From positions 558,001 through 622,000 of the forward strand of contig JAXGXY010000001.1 of the NCBI GenBank assembly GCA_040772545.1: a stretch of DNA of 64,000 nucleotides. The letters run 5' to 3'. Source of the DNA: UBA1431 sp002329665. Lineage in GTDB: Bacteria; Bacillota; Clostridia; Christensenellales; UBA1431. The stretch's first letter is position 1, and every line of letters begins with the position of its first letter. A model generated the notes under the pieces. The model did no database searches, was not told the DNA's origin, and worked only from the letters and a program-made list of their open reading frames with translations. A program made the translations under genes and the position numbers. Shown here piece by piece: positions 25,111 through 33,611 of this stretch.

Positions 25111-26451
25111 ATGATAGACAGGAAGCGAGCCCTCACATACGCCGCAATCCTCGTCATAACCGTTGCGTTCATCACAACCGTGTTCACGATGGCCATAACG
25201 GGGGGGTTGTCGGGCGTACGGGACGGATTTGTGCTCAACAGCGAACAATACCAGCAATGGACATATTACAAAGAGTTCGAGCAATTAAAGGATATCATCG
25301 ACGACCAGTACTATAAACCGGTGAACAGCGAATCGCTCTACGACGGCGCGTTGAAGGGGCTTGTCTCGGCGCTCGGCGATCCGTATTCGAGCTATTACAC
25401 CGCCGACGAATACCAGGCGAAGCTCGAGGAACTGAGCGGCACGTATTCGGGCGCCGGCATGTCGGTCACGGCCGATACCCAACAGGACCGTATCGTGATC
25501 ACCAAGGTCTTCAAAAACTCTCCGGCCGCCAAGTCGGGCATCCTGGCGGGCGACATCATACTACAGATCGACGGCAAGGCGGTCGGCGGGATGCAGCTCG
25601 AACAGACCACGGACCTCATCAAGGGCAATCCGGGGACGCGCGTGACGCTGACCCTCATGCGCGGCGAAAAGGTTTTCGACGTCGAGCTGACGCGCGCCAA
25701 CATCGAAGTGGAGCGCGTACAATCGCGCATGCTCCCTGGGAAAGTGGGGTACATCCGCATCACCGAATTCAACGGGGACTGTGTCCAGGCGTTCGACGAC
25801 GCGGTGAAGGCGATCAGGAAGGACGGCGGCGTGGCGCTGATCCTCGACTTGCGCGACAACCCGGGCGGGTATTTCGACGCGGCGGTGAAGATCGCGGACC
25901 GCCTGCTCCCCGAGGGCCGCATCGTATCCACGAGGAACCGCGCAGGAAAAGAGGAGACGTGGGATTCCGACGCGGGGCATATCGGCTTGCCGCTGGCGCT
26001 GCTCATCAACGAATACAGCGCGAGCGCGGCCGAGATCGTAGCGGCCGCCGTGAAGGACGCGGACGCGGGCAAGCTGGTCGGCGAAGACACATACGGCAAG
26101 GGGATCGTCCAGTCGCTCGTCACGCTCAAGGACGGCAGCGGGCTCAAGCTCACGACGTCGGAGTATTTTTCGCCCAGAGGCCAAAAGATCAACGGCGTCG
26201 GCGTGAAGCCGGACATCGCATCAGACCTGCCCGGGGAACTGAAGAAGGACCCTTCGAGACTGACCGATGAGAACGACGCGCAACTCAAAGCGGCGCTCGA
26301 ACTGTTCAGGGACCTGATGCCCACGCCTTCGCCCACCGCAACGCCGGCCCCGGCCGCCGCTACGAAGGCACCGTCAACCACGGCCAAGGCCACCGCAACG
26401 AAGGCGCCGTCACCCGCGGCCCCGCCAAAGACCGCCGCGCCGGCCGACTGA
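25111..26451 (+). CDS. S41 C-terminal processing peptidase (CtpA/CtpB type)
   Basis: A 446-residue membrane-anchored serine protease. The N-terminal signal anchor is residues 8-32, followed by the S41 N-domain (DIIDDQYYKPVNSESLYDGALKG region), a PDZ domain (about 95-180) and the catalytic core: Ser in NEYSASAAEI and Lys in YGKGIVQS, the Ser-Lys dyad of the family. The last 55 residues are a Pro/Thr/Ala/Lys-rich tail instead of the PG-binding domain some relatives carry. CtpB-type proteases trigger sigma-K release; proximity to bofA makes that possible, but CtpA-type housekeeping roles are equally likely. Confidence 0.92.
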   Translation: MIDRKRALTYAAILVITVAFITTVFTMAITGGLSGVRDGFVLNSEQYQQWTYYKEFEQLKDIIDDQYYKPVNSESLYDGALKGLVSALGDPYSSYYTADEYQAKLEELSGTYSGAGMSVTADTQQDRIVITKVFKNSPAAKSGILAGDIILQIDGKAVGGMQLEQTTDLIKGNPGTRVTLTLMRGEKVFDVELTRANIEVERVQSRMLPGKVGYIRITEFNGDCVQAFDDAVKAIRKDGGVALILDLRDNPGGYFDAAVKIADRLLPEGRIVSTRNRAGKEETWDSDAGHIGLPLALLINEYSASAAEIVAAAVKDADAGKLVGEDTYGKGIVQSLVTLKDGSGLKLTTSEYFSPRGQKINGVGVKPDIASDLPGELKKDPSRLTDENDAQLKAALELFRDLMPTPSPTATPAPAAATKAPSTTAKATATKAPSPAAPPKTAAPAD

Positions 26452-26525
26452 GGACGGGAAACGCTCTTCATTTGAGGCGTTCGTTTCTCGGCAATCCTCC
26501 GGATGTCATACGTTTCAAATGCGAA

Positions 26526-26554
26526 AGCCCTCCTGAAAAACGGGAGGGCTTTTC
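26526..26554 (+). terminator. Rho-independent terminator after the S41 protease
   Basis: AGCCCTCC (26526-26533) and GGGAGGGCT (26542-26550) form the stem, followed by TTTT. It lies between converging genes. Confidence 0.85.
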
Positions 26555-26577
26555 CGATGCAAAGCGGCCTTCGGGCG

Positions 26578-28980
26578 TCAAATGCGCCCGTTGCTTCTAA
26601 GCAGCCTGTCCAGTTCGTTCACCAGGCCGTTGTAGTAGTTCACGAGGTCGCCTGTTATATTGCCTTCCACGGGCGCGCCGGCCTGTCTGAGGATGTCCAG
26701 CGGGGCTTTCGTGTTTCCGGCCCTGAGCAGGGCCATGATCGAGTCCGCTGTTTTCCCGTCGTCCCCGCCGCCTGACCTGAGCCGGGTGAAAAGGCTGCAG
26801 GCGGCGCTCTGCGCCCCGGCGTACGTGTATACGTAGAAGCCCTGGTAAAAATGCGGGATGGCCGCCCAGGTGCCGGCGGCGTAATCGCCGAAATCCATTT
26901 CGGGGCCGTGGTATTCTTTTAGCAGGGAAAGCCAGGCCGCATCCAGCGTGTCCGCGGAGAGGCCGCCCCCGTCCCGGACGTGTTCGTGTATCTTTTGCTG
27001 GAACTGGGCAAAATACATCTGCGTGAAAAACGTATTGTTCACGTTCCCGATTTGCTGTTCGAGCAGGGCGATGCGCTCATTGTCCGAAGCCGCGTTTCGG
27101 TAGAGGTAATCGAAGAGCAGCATCTCGTTAAGCGCGGCGGCGGTCTCGGTGACCAGGGTCACCGGCGTGTCCTGGTCGTAGTAGGAATGGCCGCTGGAAA
27201 GGTACATGTGCACGGCGTGGGCGCTCTCATGCGCCAGCGTGTTAAGCGAGGACGTGTCGCCCAGATAGTACAGGAAGATATAGGGGTGCAGTCCCGGGAC
27301 AGGCAGGGTATAGCTGCTCGTGTCTCGCGCGGTCCCGACGGAAGCGTCGATCCAGCCGCCGTATAGGACCGTTTCAAGGGCGTCCGCGTAGTCCCTGCCG
27401 AGGGGCGCGAGCGCAATGGCAACGGTTTGTTTGGCTTTGCCGATGTCGGTGTATGAAAACGAGGGCTGCGTGATCGAGGCGTAAGTGTCAGCGTAGCTCA
27501 GGCTGTCCTGCCCGAGCGCGAGGCGTTTGAGTTCCCAATACCTGCGAAAGGACGGTATGGCTTTTCGGGTCTGGTCGACAAGGGCGTCGTAGTATGCGCG
27601 CGGGATCTCGTCGAAGGTCAGGTCGTAGTCCAGCGCGCTCTCGAAACCCCTCGACCTTGCGCAGTAGATGTTGTAGTTCACTTCGCTGGAAAGGAGGCTG
27701 GCGTACGTGTTCCGCTTCTCGGTGAAAGGCGAGAGGAGCGCCCCGACCACCTGTTCGCGCAGTTTCGCGTCGTTGCCGTAGATCGCGCGATAGTAGCTTT
27801 CGGCGTCGAGTTTGGCGTCGGTTTCGGCGTCGAGCACGATGTCCTCCTGTGGATTGTCCGAATAGGTCAGCTTGCTGAAGATCTCCTCGTTCCCAAGGCT
27901 CCACTGGTTGGCGCCCGCGAGCAGGCTCTCGTTTTCGGGCTCCAGGACGTAGTCCCTGAAGCGTGCGATGTCTTCGAGGGTATCGTGCAAAAAGGCGAGG
28001 CCGCCGTCTTTTAGGTAGGCGTCGAACTGCTTCTTGCCGAGGGCGACGAGTTCGGGCTGTATGTACGCGGTTTCTTCGTAAAAGGCCAGGCTCAGGCGAC
28101 TGGCGCGGTCGGCCATCTCGGTGTAATGCGCGTCGGAGGTGTCCGTGTCGCTGAGCAGATAGGCGTAGGCATAGACGGCCTGTACCTGTTCGTTCACGCC
28201 TTGCAGTTCGCTCATGCAGGCGATGAGTTCGTCCTTTTCGTGGAGCTTGCCCTCGTATCTTCCGAGTCCCGGGATGTCCTCTCGAGAAAGCCGCTGCATC
28301 GTTTTTTCCCAGGCGGCCTCGGACGCGAAGAGGTGGGTCAGGTCCCAGGTGTCCTGTTTGCCGCCGAGATAGAGCGTGACGTCCGTGATGTCCTTGCCGG
28401 ACTCGGCCCATATGTCGGCAATGTTCAGGAGCAACACGGCGGCTTGCGCGCGGGTGAGCGAAGCGTTGTGGGCCGGCGTTTCGGGGAAGCCTTTCAAAAG
28501 GCCCCATTCTTCGGCGTAGTCGACGATCTGTTCGGGCGATCCCTCGATCTGGTTGGGACGGACCCCTGCCGGAGTCCGGGCCACGCGGGCGCTGACAAGC
28601 GCGGCGAGGTAAAACGGCACGGGCCTGCCGTAGGATATGCGTTCAAAGAGCGTAAGGTAACCGGCGCCGCTCAGGAACGCCGACGAAGGCTCGCCGATCA
28701 GGCGCGCCACCGCGTCGTAGAACGAGGCGCCGGTCATCACGCCGAAGGGGTCGAAAACGGGTCCGGGGTACGCCGGAAGGACGCCGTTATTGTCCATTCG
28801 CCGCATTGCCGGGTAATACCAGTCCGACGTGGAGAACCGCTCGTCCTCCTTCGCGGGGAAGGGCGACGTGTATACGGCCGGTGACGGCGTGGGGGTTGCG
28901 ACGGGCGCTTTCGTGGTGCAGGCCGCGAGCAGGAGTATGGATAATAATGTCGATAGGGCTATTTTCAATGGTTTAAACAA
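26578..28980 (-). CDS. Lipoprotein with SLH-like repeats and M3-family (oligoendopeptidase F-like) domain
   Basis: An 800-residue predicted lipoprotein. The start is TTG 28980 (GGAGG 6 bases upstream), giving a classical lipobox signal, LSILLLAAC. After a Thr/Pro linker, residues about 40-215 contain SLH-like repeats (MDNNGVLPAYPGPVFDP; YAEEWGLLKGFPE with SLTRAQAAVLLLNIAD). The rest is an M3 metallopeptidase: HESAH zinc motif (His584, Glu585, His588) and the third-ligand segment TETAAALNE. PepF is normally a cytoplasmic, roughly 600-residue enzyme; a secreted, lipid-anchored version with surface-layer-type repeats is unusual. Peptidase activity is likely since the metal ligands are intact. 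Confidence 0.82.
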   Translation of the reverse strand: MFKPLKIALSTLLSILLLAACTTKAPVATPTPSPAVYTSPFPAKEDERFSTSDWYYPAMRRMDNNGVLPAYPGPVFDPFGVMTGASFYDAVARLIGEPSSAFLSGAGYLTLFERISYGRPVPFYLAALVSARVARTPAGVRPNQIEGSPEQIVDYAEEWGLLKGFPETPAHNASLTRAQAAVLLLNIADIWAESGKDITDVTLYLGGKQDTWDLTHLFASEAAWEKTMQRLSREDIPGLGRYEGKLHEKDELIACMSELQGVNEQVQAVYAYAYLLSDTDTSDAHYTEMADRASRLSLAFYEETAYIQPELVALGKKQFDAYLKDGGLAFLHDTLEDIARFRDYVLEPENESLLAGANQWSLGNEEIFSKLTYSDNPQEDIVLDAETDAKLDAESYYRAIYGNDAKLREQVVGALLSPFTEKRNTYASLLSSEVNYNIYCARSRGFESALDYDLTFDEIPRAYYDALVDQTRKAIPSFRRYWELKRLALGQDSLSYADTYASITQPSFSYTDIGKAKQTVAIALAPLGRDYADALETVLYGGWIDASVGTARDTSSYTLPVPGLHPYIFLYYLGDTSSLNTLAHESAHAVHMYLSSGHSYYDQDTPVTLVTETAAALNEMLLFDYLYRNAASDNERIALLEQQIGNVNNTFFTQMYFAQFQQKIHEHVRDGGGLSADTLDAAWLSLLKEYHGPEMDFGDYAAGTWAAIPHFYQGFYVYTYAGAQSAACSLFTRLRSGGGDDGKTADSIMALLRAGNTKAPLDILRQAGAPVEGNITGDLVNYYNGLVNELDRLLRSNGRI

Positions 28981-29183
28981 GGCGCACCTCCGAGCTTTAG
29001 CGACCATTATAGATGAATACGGCCGAAATGGCGGATAATCGTCAACTGACGATAAAAACGATAAATATCGGAAGATTAATAAACGGTGCCCTGGCGCGAG
29101 CCGCCTGTTGGGGCTTGTACGATGCCCCCGATTGTGTTACGATTACGGATGGGTTCCAAGGGCATAACGGCAGATATTATATA
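28981..29183. other. Divergent intergenic region with perfect dyad
   Basis: Between the minus-strand peptidase lipoprotein and the plus-strand transaldolase-like gene. It holds a perfect inverted repeat, ATCGTCA-AC-TGACGAT (29038-29053), a likely regulator site. No gene is visible. Confidence 0.5.
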
Positions 29184-29213
29184 TTGACAGGCCTCGGCGC
29201 TTCTTTGTATATT
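29184..29213 (+). promoter_or_regulatory. Strong sigma-A promoter of the transaldolase-like gene
   Basis: Consensus TTGACA (29184-29189), 18-base spacer, TATATT (29208-29213). Confidence 0.8.
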
Positions 29214-29256
29214 ATACATGGATGTACCGAGCTGTGCATGTTTTGTCCTTCAAATA

Positions 29257-29276
29257 CTTAGAAAAAATTTTCTAAG
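29257..29276 (+). promoter_or_regulatory. Palindrome in the leader of the transaldolase-like gene
   Basis: CTTAGAAAA and TTTTCTAAG form 9-base perfect arms around AA, between the promoter and the ribosome binding site (AAGGAGAGAAG). It could be a repressor operator or a transcript hairpin, the TTTTC after it being too short for a strong terminator. Confidence 0.6.
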
Positions 29277-29306
29277 AACTTTTCAAGCATAAGGAGAGAA
29301 GAGTAA

Positions 29307-30638
29307 ATGCTGAATTTCGATCAGGTAACCTGCACTTTAAAGTCGGTTCTTGGCAAAGAGACAGGAATCGCAGTGGTACGCGGCGATGAGGACTATTTCA
29401 ACAGAGTTGCCGACTACGAGATCTCCCTGGACATGTACGATCAGATCATCAACTACGCACAGTTCATCGGCATCGGTGAAACCTTCAAGGACGTTATTAA
29501 GACGTTTGACGTTCCTGAAGGAGAGACGCCTGCTGGCTTCAAGCTCGTCTTCAATCTGGAAGCGGACGCCGTGCTGAAAGTCGATCTCAAACGCGACATC
29601 GCATATGACAAAAACGGGAAGAGGCGTCCCACCGAGACACTGTTTTCGGTCGACAGCGCGAACCCCTACGAAATCGAGCCCTGCGCGCCTCTCGTGGCCA
29701 ACCTTACCTGTAACCCGGGCATCATCTACGACCTGTTCATCAACAACCCCAAGGCGAACATCGGTGGCAAATTCAAGACCCGCGACGAGGTCATGGCCGA
29801 ACTCGGCCGCATACTTGGCCCCGGCTGCGACATCTCCGTCGAGCTCAACGACCCCTTCGGCGCGTCCGAATCTCAGATTCTCGAAGAAGCCGAGAAGTTC
29901 CGTGAGATGCTCACGAAATACCGTGTCGTTATCAAGGTTCCCCACACCGGCCCGGTCAACAAGGACAACGTAGGCGAACTGCTCGAAGGCGACAAGCGCC
30001 TCTCGGTCAGCTACAAGGGCGGCGCGACCAAGGATTACTTCAGGGCCCACCAGCTTGCGCTTCTGTTGCATGACAACGGCTTCCGCGTCAACTACACGCT
30101 GATGTTCGAACCCTATCAGACGAACATGGCCCTGCAGGCCAAGCCCTACTTCATCAACAGCTTTGTACGCCACCGCCTGATCCAGAGCAACAGGATGGCA
30201 ACGCTGGTCGAGGCGTACAAGACCAGCAAGAACAGGGACTACATTAAGCAGCTGCGCGACTTCATGGTCACAAACGATTACTTCAGCTCGAAGGAAACGG
30301 ATGTCGATCTGCTCACGGTGATCGAGACGGCCGAACGTTTTGTCGAGTATCGCAACTACAAGAACCCCGAAGGCGCGGACGGCCTGGACAGCATGCGCCA
30401 CAACCTCCGCATGCTGCGCCAGTGCAACCTCGAGGACACCAGGCTGATCGTCTGCTCGATGGAAGGCGAAAACAACTACCCCGACATCGACAAGCTACTG
30501 ACGGAAGACGAGTTTGCCGATATGCTCGACAAGGTCGTCATCACGGCGGAGCCCGGATACCTCGCTCGCTTCACGGCCAACAACCAGGTGGTTTCCTACC
30601 AGAGGCGCTTCATGAACGCCGCGAAGGGACAGAAATAA
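29307..30638 (+). CDS. Transaldolase-like TIM-barrel protein
   Basis: A 443-residue soluble protein. Its middle part looks like class I transaldolase/fructose-6-phosphate aldolase: CDISVELNDPFG at a barrel strand, VVIKVPHTGPVN with Lys210 in the Schiff-base position (compare KIPAT in transaldolase), and FRVNYTLMFEPYQ (compare the N-x-TL-x-F strand). It is longer than transaldolases (about 215-380 residues), with a 110-residue N-terminal extension and a 100-residue C-terminal part. A HAD phosphatase and a membrane protein follow on the same strand. Likely an aldolase of a sugar or sugar-phosphate, substrate unknown. Confidence 0.65.
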   Translation: MLNFDQVTCTLKSVLGKETGIAVVRGDEDYFNRVADYEISLDMYDQIINYAQFIGIGETFKDVIKTFDVPEGETPAGFKLVFNLEADAVLKVDLKRDIAYDKNGKRRPTETLFSVDSANPYEIEPCAPLVANLTCNPGIIYDLFINNPKANIGGKFKTRDEVMAELGRILGPGCDISVELNDPFGASESQILEEAEKFREMLTKYRVVIKVPHTGPVNKDNVGELLEGDKRLSVSYKGGATKDYFRAHQLALLLHDNGFRVNYTLMFEPYQTNMALQAKPYFINSFVRHRLIQSNRMATLVEAYKTSKNRDYIKQLRDFMVTNDYFSSKETDVDLLTVIETAERFVEYRNYKNPEGADGLDSMRHNLRMLRQCNLEDTRLIVCSMEGENNYPDIDKLLTEDEFADMLDKVVITAEPGYLARFTANNQVVSYQRRFMNAAKGQK

Positions 30639-30764
30639 GGCAGAACCGAATCATTTATCACATATCACAACAGTATAGGAACGTTGCGGCCGGGCAAGCA
30701 CCGGCCGCATGCGTTCCGCTTTGCATATGGCGACACTATTAACTGGCGAAGGAGGAATCACTTT

Positions 30765-31421
30765 ATGGCAAAATACGACACGATCGTGTTCGACTTTGAC
30801 GGAGTCGTCGCCGACACGGCTCCGGACATCGTCAATTGCATGCGAATGGTGATCGAAACGGTGGGCAGTACGCCCAGGACGGACGAGCACATCGCAAAGA
30901 GCATCGGCGGCGGAGCGAAAAAACTGCTCGAGCGCTGCCTGGACCCGGAATTCCACGGCAGGATCGACGGCGAACTCCTGCCCATGTACAACGCGTATTA
31001 CGACGAGAACTGCGACGTGTATACGACGCTTTACCCCGGCGTGAAGGAAACGCTGCAGGAGGCGAAGGAGAAGGGCATCAAGACCGGCCTGGCCACTATG
31101 AAGGTCCGCAGGGCGACCCTGAAGATCTGCGACACGCTGGGCATCACGCAATACTTCGATACGATCGTGACGCCGGAAGACGTGTCCAAACCCAAACCCG
31201 ACCCGGAGAGCGTATTCAAGATCCTTTGCGCGGTCGGTTCCACGGCCGATAAGGCGATCATCATCGGCGATACGAAAACGGACATCCTCACGGCTAAGAA
31301 CTCGGGCATGGACTGCGCGGTAGTACCCTACGGCTACGGGAATTTCGATGATATGAAAAGCGAGAATCCGACATATGTGATTAACAACGTCCGGGAAATA
31401 CTGGATATCATTCAAGGGTGA
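30765..31421 (+). CDS. HAD hydrolase, phosphoglycolate-phosphatase-like
   Basis: A 218-residue HAD-superfamily phosphatase. Motif I is FDFDGVVADT (catalytic Asp11 and Asp13), motif II T in GLATMKV, the Lys of motif III in SKPKPDPE, and motif IV is IIGDTKTDI. A helical cap lies between residues 16 and 80. The start is ATG 30765 after GGAGGAATCA. It lies 126 bases after the transaldolase-like gene, so it may be co-transcribed, and could dephosphorylate a product of that pathway or clear a toxic phosphate such as phosphoglycolate. Confidence 0.87.
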   Translation: MAKYDTIVFDFDGVVADTAPDIVNCMRMVIETVGSTPRTDEHIAKSIGGGAKKLLERCLDPEFHGRIDGELLPMYNAYYDENCDVYTTLYPGVKETLQEAKEKGIKTGLATMKVRRATLKICDTLGITQYFDTIVTPEDVSKPKPDPESVFKILCAVGSTADKAIIIGDTKTDILTAKNSGMDCAVVPYGYGNFDDMKSENPTYVINNVREILDIIQG

Positions 31422-31444
31422 AAAAATAATTTTTAATTTAATGG

Positions 31445-31474
31445 TTGTCATTTCCGATGAGAAAGTGTTAAAAT
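31445..31474 (+). promoter_or_regulatory. Sigma-A promoter with long leader before the membrane protein gene
   Basis: TTGTCA (31445-31450), 18-base spacer, TAAAAT (31469-31474). The transcript would have a leader of about 140 bases that includes the small perfect hairpin CTCCAG-GCG-CTGGAG (31517-31531). It matches no riboswitch class that I recognise. Confidence 0.6.
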
Positions 31475-31618
31475 AGTATAGCAATATCAGGAAATATTAT
31501 GCATATCTTATAGTGGCTCCAGGCGCTGGAGACGTTACCTTGATTTGTTTTTTGGTTTGGCTGTGGACTTTATCTCTCATATTCCGCGGCCAAATAAAAA
31601 AATAGGAGGTATTATTGT

Positions 31619-32644
31619 ATGGAACTCATCGGAATCATCATGGCGTTCGCAACTGGTATGGTCGGCGCATCGATCGGCGGCCTCGAAGCCTTCATCTACA
31701 CGGGCTTCCTGGGGCTTGCTACACTGGGAATCGACGCTGCCACAGGCATCGGCCTGATGGGATCGGCGGCCTTCGGTTACTGGTTCGCGCCGCTGTACGG
31801 CTTCCTTGGCGGTGCCGTAGCCTGTCAGTATGCGTACAAACTGGGCTACATGGAGTCCGGCAAAGACATCGGCGTGGCTCTGGCGGGGCTCAAGAAACCA
31901 GACACCCTGCTGGTCGGCGGTGTCGCCGCGGCGATTGGCTATGTATGCCTGCAGCTGCTGACGCATCCTGACTTCCTCGGCTTTGGCGGCATCGACGGAA
32001 TGGCCTTCCTGATCTGGATCCTGTCCATCATCAGCAAGGCGATCTTCGACGGGAACCCCTTCGGCACCGTCTCGGATGAGGCAAAAGCTGCGGGCGGCCG
32101 CTTCGGCGGGCATACCGTGGCTTGCTGGCTCCCGTGGCAGCGCACCGGCTGGGAGAAGGTCACGATCGGGCTCGGATGGGGGCTCGCAGGCGGCTTCGGA
32201 ACGTGGACCCTGCTGCAGAACCCCGCAACCGCTGGCGCGGCTCCGTTCCTCGGCTTCTTCATCTCGGCTTCTTCGCTGATCCTGCTCAACTATGGCACCA
32301 ACATCCCGGTAACACACCACATCACCCTTCCTGCCGGTTATGCCGTGCTCATGTATGCGACGGCCGGCGGCACGGATATCGGAACGGCGCTCATATGGGC
32401 AGCCGCCATCGGCATAGCGGGCGCGTTCGTCGCAGACTTCTGGTCCGACGTATTCCATGTCTACGGCAACGTCCACATTGACCCGCCTGCAATGGCGATA
32501 GCAACGTTGTCCTTCTTCACTATGACGGTCATGCCGGCGTTCGGCGCAGCAATGCTGACCGGCGTTGTTGTGCCTCTCGTGATCCTCGCCATCTGCCTGG
32601 TGGTTGCAGTCCTCGGGAAATCCCCCAAGGCGGAAGCCGCCTGA
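31619..32644 (+). CDS. Polytopic membrane protein, unknown family
   Basis: A 341-residue protein with about eight to nine hydrophobic helices and very high Gly/Ala content. Two halves show similar Gly-rich helices. Loops carry conserved-looking polar patches (NIPVTHHITLP, WSDVFHVYGNVHIDPPAM, GGHTVACWLPWQR), with His and Asp residues that could line a translocation path. No signal peptide beyond the first helix; AGGAGG precedes ATG 31619. I do not recognise the family. The neighbours (transaldolase-like enzyme, HAD phosphatase) suggest a transporter for a carbohydrate or organic acid, but that is inference. Confidence 0.7.
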   Translation: MELIGIIMAFATGMVGASIGGLEAFIYTGFLGLATLGIDAATGIGLMGSAAFGYWFAPLYGFLGGAVACQYAYKLGYMESGKDIGVALAGLKKPDTLLVGGVAAAIGYVCLQLLTHPDFLGFGGIDGMAFLIWILSIISKAIFDGNPFGTVSDEAKAAGGRFGGHTVACWLPWQRTGWEKVTIGLGWGLAGGFGTWTLLQNPATAGAAPFLGFFISASSLILLNYGTNIPVTHHITLPAGYAVLMYATAGGTDIGTALIWAAAIGIAGAFVADFWSDVFHVYGNVHIDPPAMAIATLSFFTMTVMPAFGAAMLTGVVVPLVILAICLVVAVLGKSPKAEAA

Positions 32645-32694
32645 CCGCGTTAAAAGTCATTGAAGCCATGATTCGGCTTTAGGCAATGAAGAGC

Positions 32695-32734
32695 ACGCGC
32701 ACTTGTGAAGGCACAGGTGCGCGTACTTTTTTTT
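32695..32734 (+). terminator. Rho-independent terminator
   Basis: ACGCGCAC-T-TGTG pairs with CACA-G-GTGCGCGT around AAGG and is followed by ACTTTTTTTTT. It ends the membrane-protein transcript. Confidence 0.85.
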
Positions 32735-32787
32735 AGAGTTTCGGCACACCTCCGACGGGTGTGTTTTGCGATATTATCCTCGTTTGA

Positions 32788-33021
32788 CTACGAGCCTGTC
32801 ACGGCGTCGTGCTCACGGTGTTCCCGGCGGTCGCTCCTGAACAGCGGCGCAAGGCAGACGAGGCCGGCGAGACCGACCAGCGCATAGACGATGCGCGCGC
32901 CCGCAGTGAAAGAGCCGCCGAATATGGCGGCCACCAGATCGTAATTAAAAAAGCCGATCAGGCCCCAATTCAGGGCGCCGATAATGACGAGCGCCAGGGC
33001 GATCTTTTCAAAGGTATACAA
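32788..33021 (-). CDS. DUF378 small membrane protein (YuzA-like)
   Basis: A 77-residue protein with two membrane helices. ALVIIGALNWGLIGFFNYDLVAAIFG and ARIVYALVGLAGL are the DUF378 signature. The C-terminal tail is charged (RSDRREHREHDAV). Start is TTG 33021 with AAAGGAG about 10 bases upstream. Function unknown; the family is widespread in Firmicutes. Confidence 0.88.
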   Translation of the reverse strand: MYTFEKIALALVIIGALNWGLIGFFNYDLVAAIFGGSFTAGARIVYALVGLAGLVCLAPLFRSDRREHREHDAVTGS

Positions 33022-33200
33022 AAACCACCACTCCTTTTAAAAGAGAATATGCATGCAATGGTAGTATCCCTTTGTTCTTTTCTTTTTATTCCGAACGAAA
33101 TATCCGCCTTTGACCGCGATGAGGGAAGAAGGGACCAAAATGGCCAGCGCGTTTCAAGCCTGCCGAAAAAACCGGTGACAAACAGGGGGCGCCAAAACGA

Positions 33201-33479
33201 TCACGGTTCGCGTTTTTCGGCGATGTACTCGAGTTCGAGCGTGTCAAAGACAATGGGTTCCACGAAATCGTCCCCGAAAAAGACGGTCCGCCCGAACGCG
33301 TCCATGTCGCGGGAGTGCTTGCCCAGCCAGACCGGGTGCGCGATGTCCAGCGACCGGCAAAGGGCGTCCATGACGGCCGAAAGGTCGCCCGGCTGTTTCC
33401 AAAAAAGCGCCGAGCAGTCCGTGGTGCAGCTGCCCGTAATCTTCTGGTCCGACCTGGTCACGGCCCAGACCCTCTCCAT
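33201..33479 (-). CDS. Hypothetical protein, 92 residues
   Basis: A soluble 92-residue protein without recognisable domain. It is acidic, with three Cys, and LFWKQPGDLSAVMDALCRSLDIAHPVW is its most structured-looking part. The start ATG 33479 has AAAGGA upstream; the frame continues to 33509 with no better signal. It is a single gene between the DUF378 gene and the divergent methyltransferase. No function can be assigned. Confidence 0.6.
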   Translation of the reverse strand: MERVWAVTRSDQKITGSCTTDCSALFWKQPGDLSAVMDALCRSLDIAHPVWLGKHSRDMDAFGRTVFFGDDFVEPIVFDTLELEYIAEKREP

Positions 33480-33611
33480 AGCGACACGTCCTTTCCCGCT
33501 TGAATTCATCCGTGGAACTATCTATACTTTAACCAACAAGTGATTCACCTATTATAATGCCTGATAAAAAAAAAGAGCAACCATTTTTTGTGATCAGGGG
33601 AGGTGCCGGCC

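Noticed and set aside
31475..31618. Riboswitch in the long leader of the membrane protein gene
   Set aside because: Only one small hairpin is visible and no conserved aptamer core of a known class can be matched.
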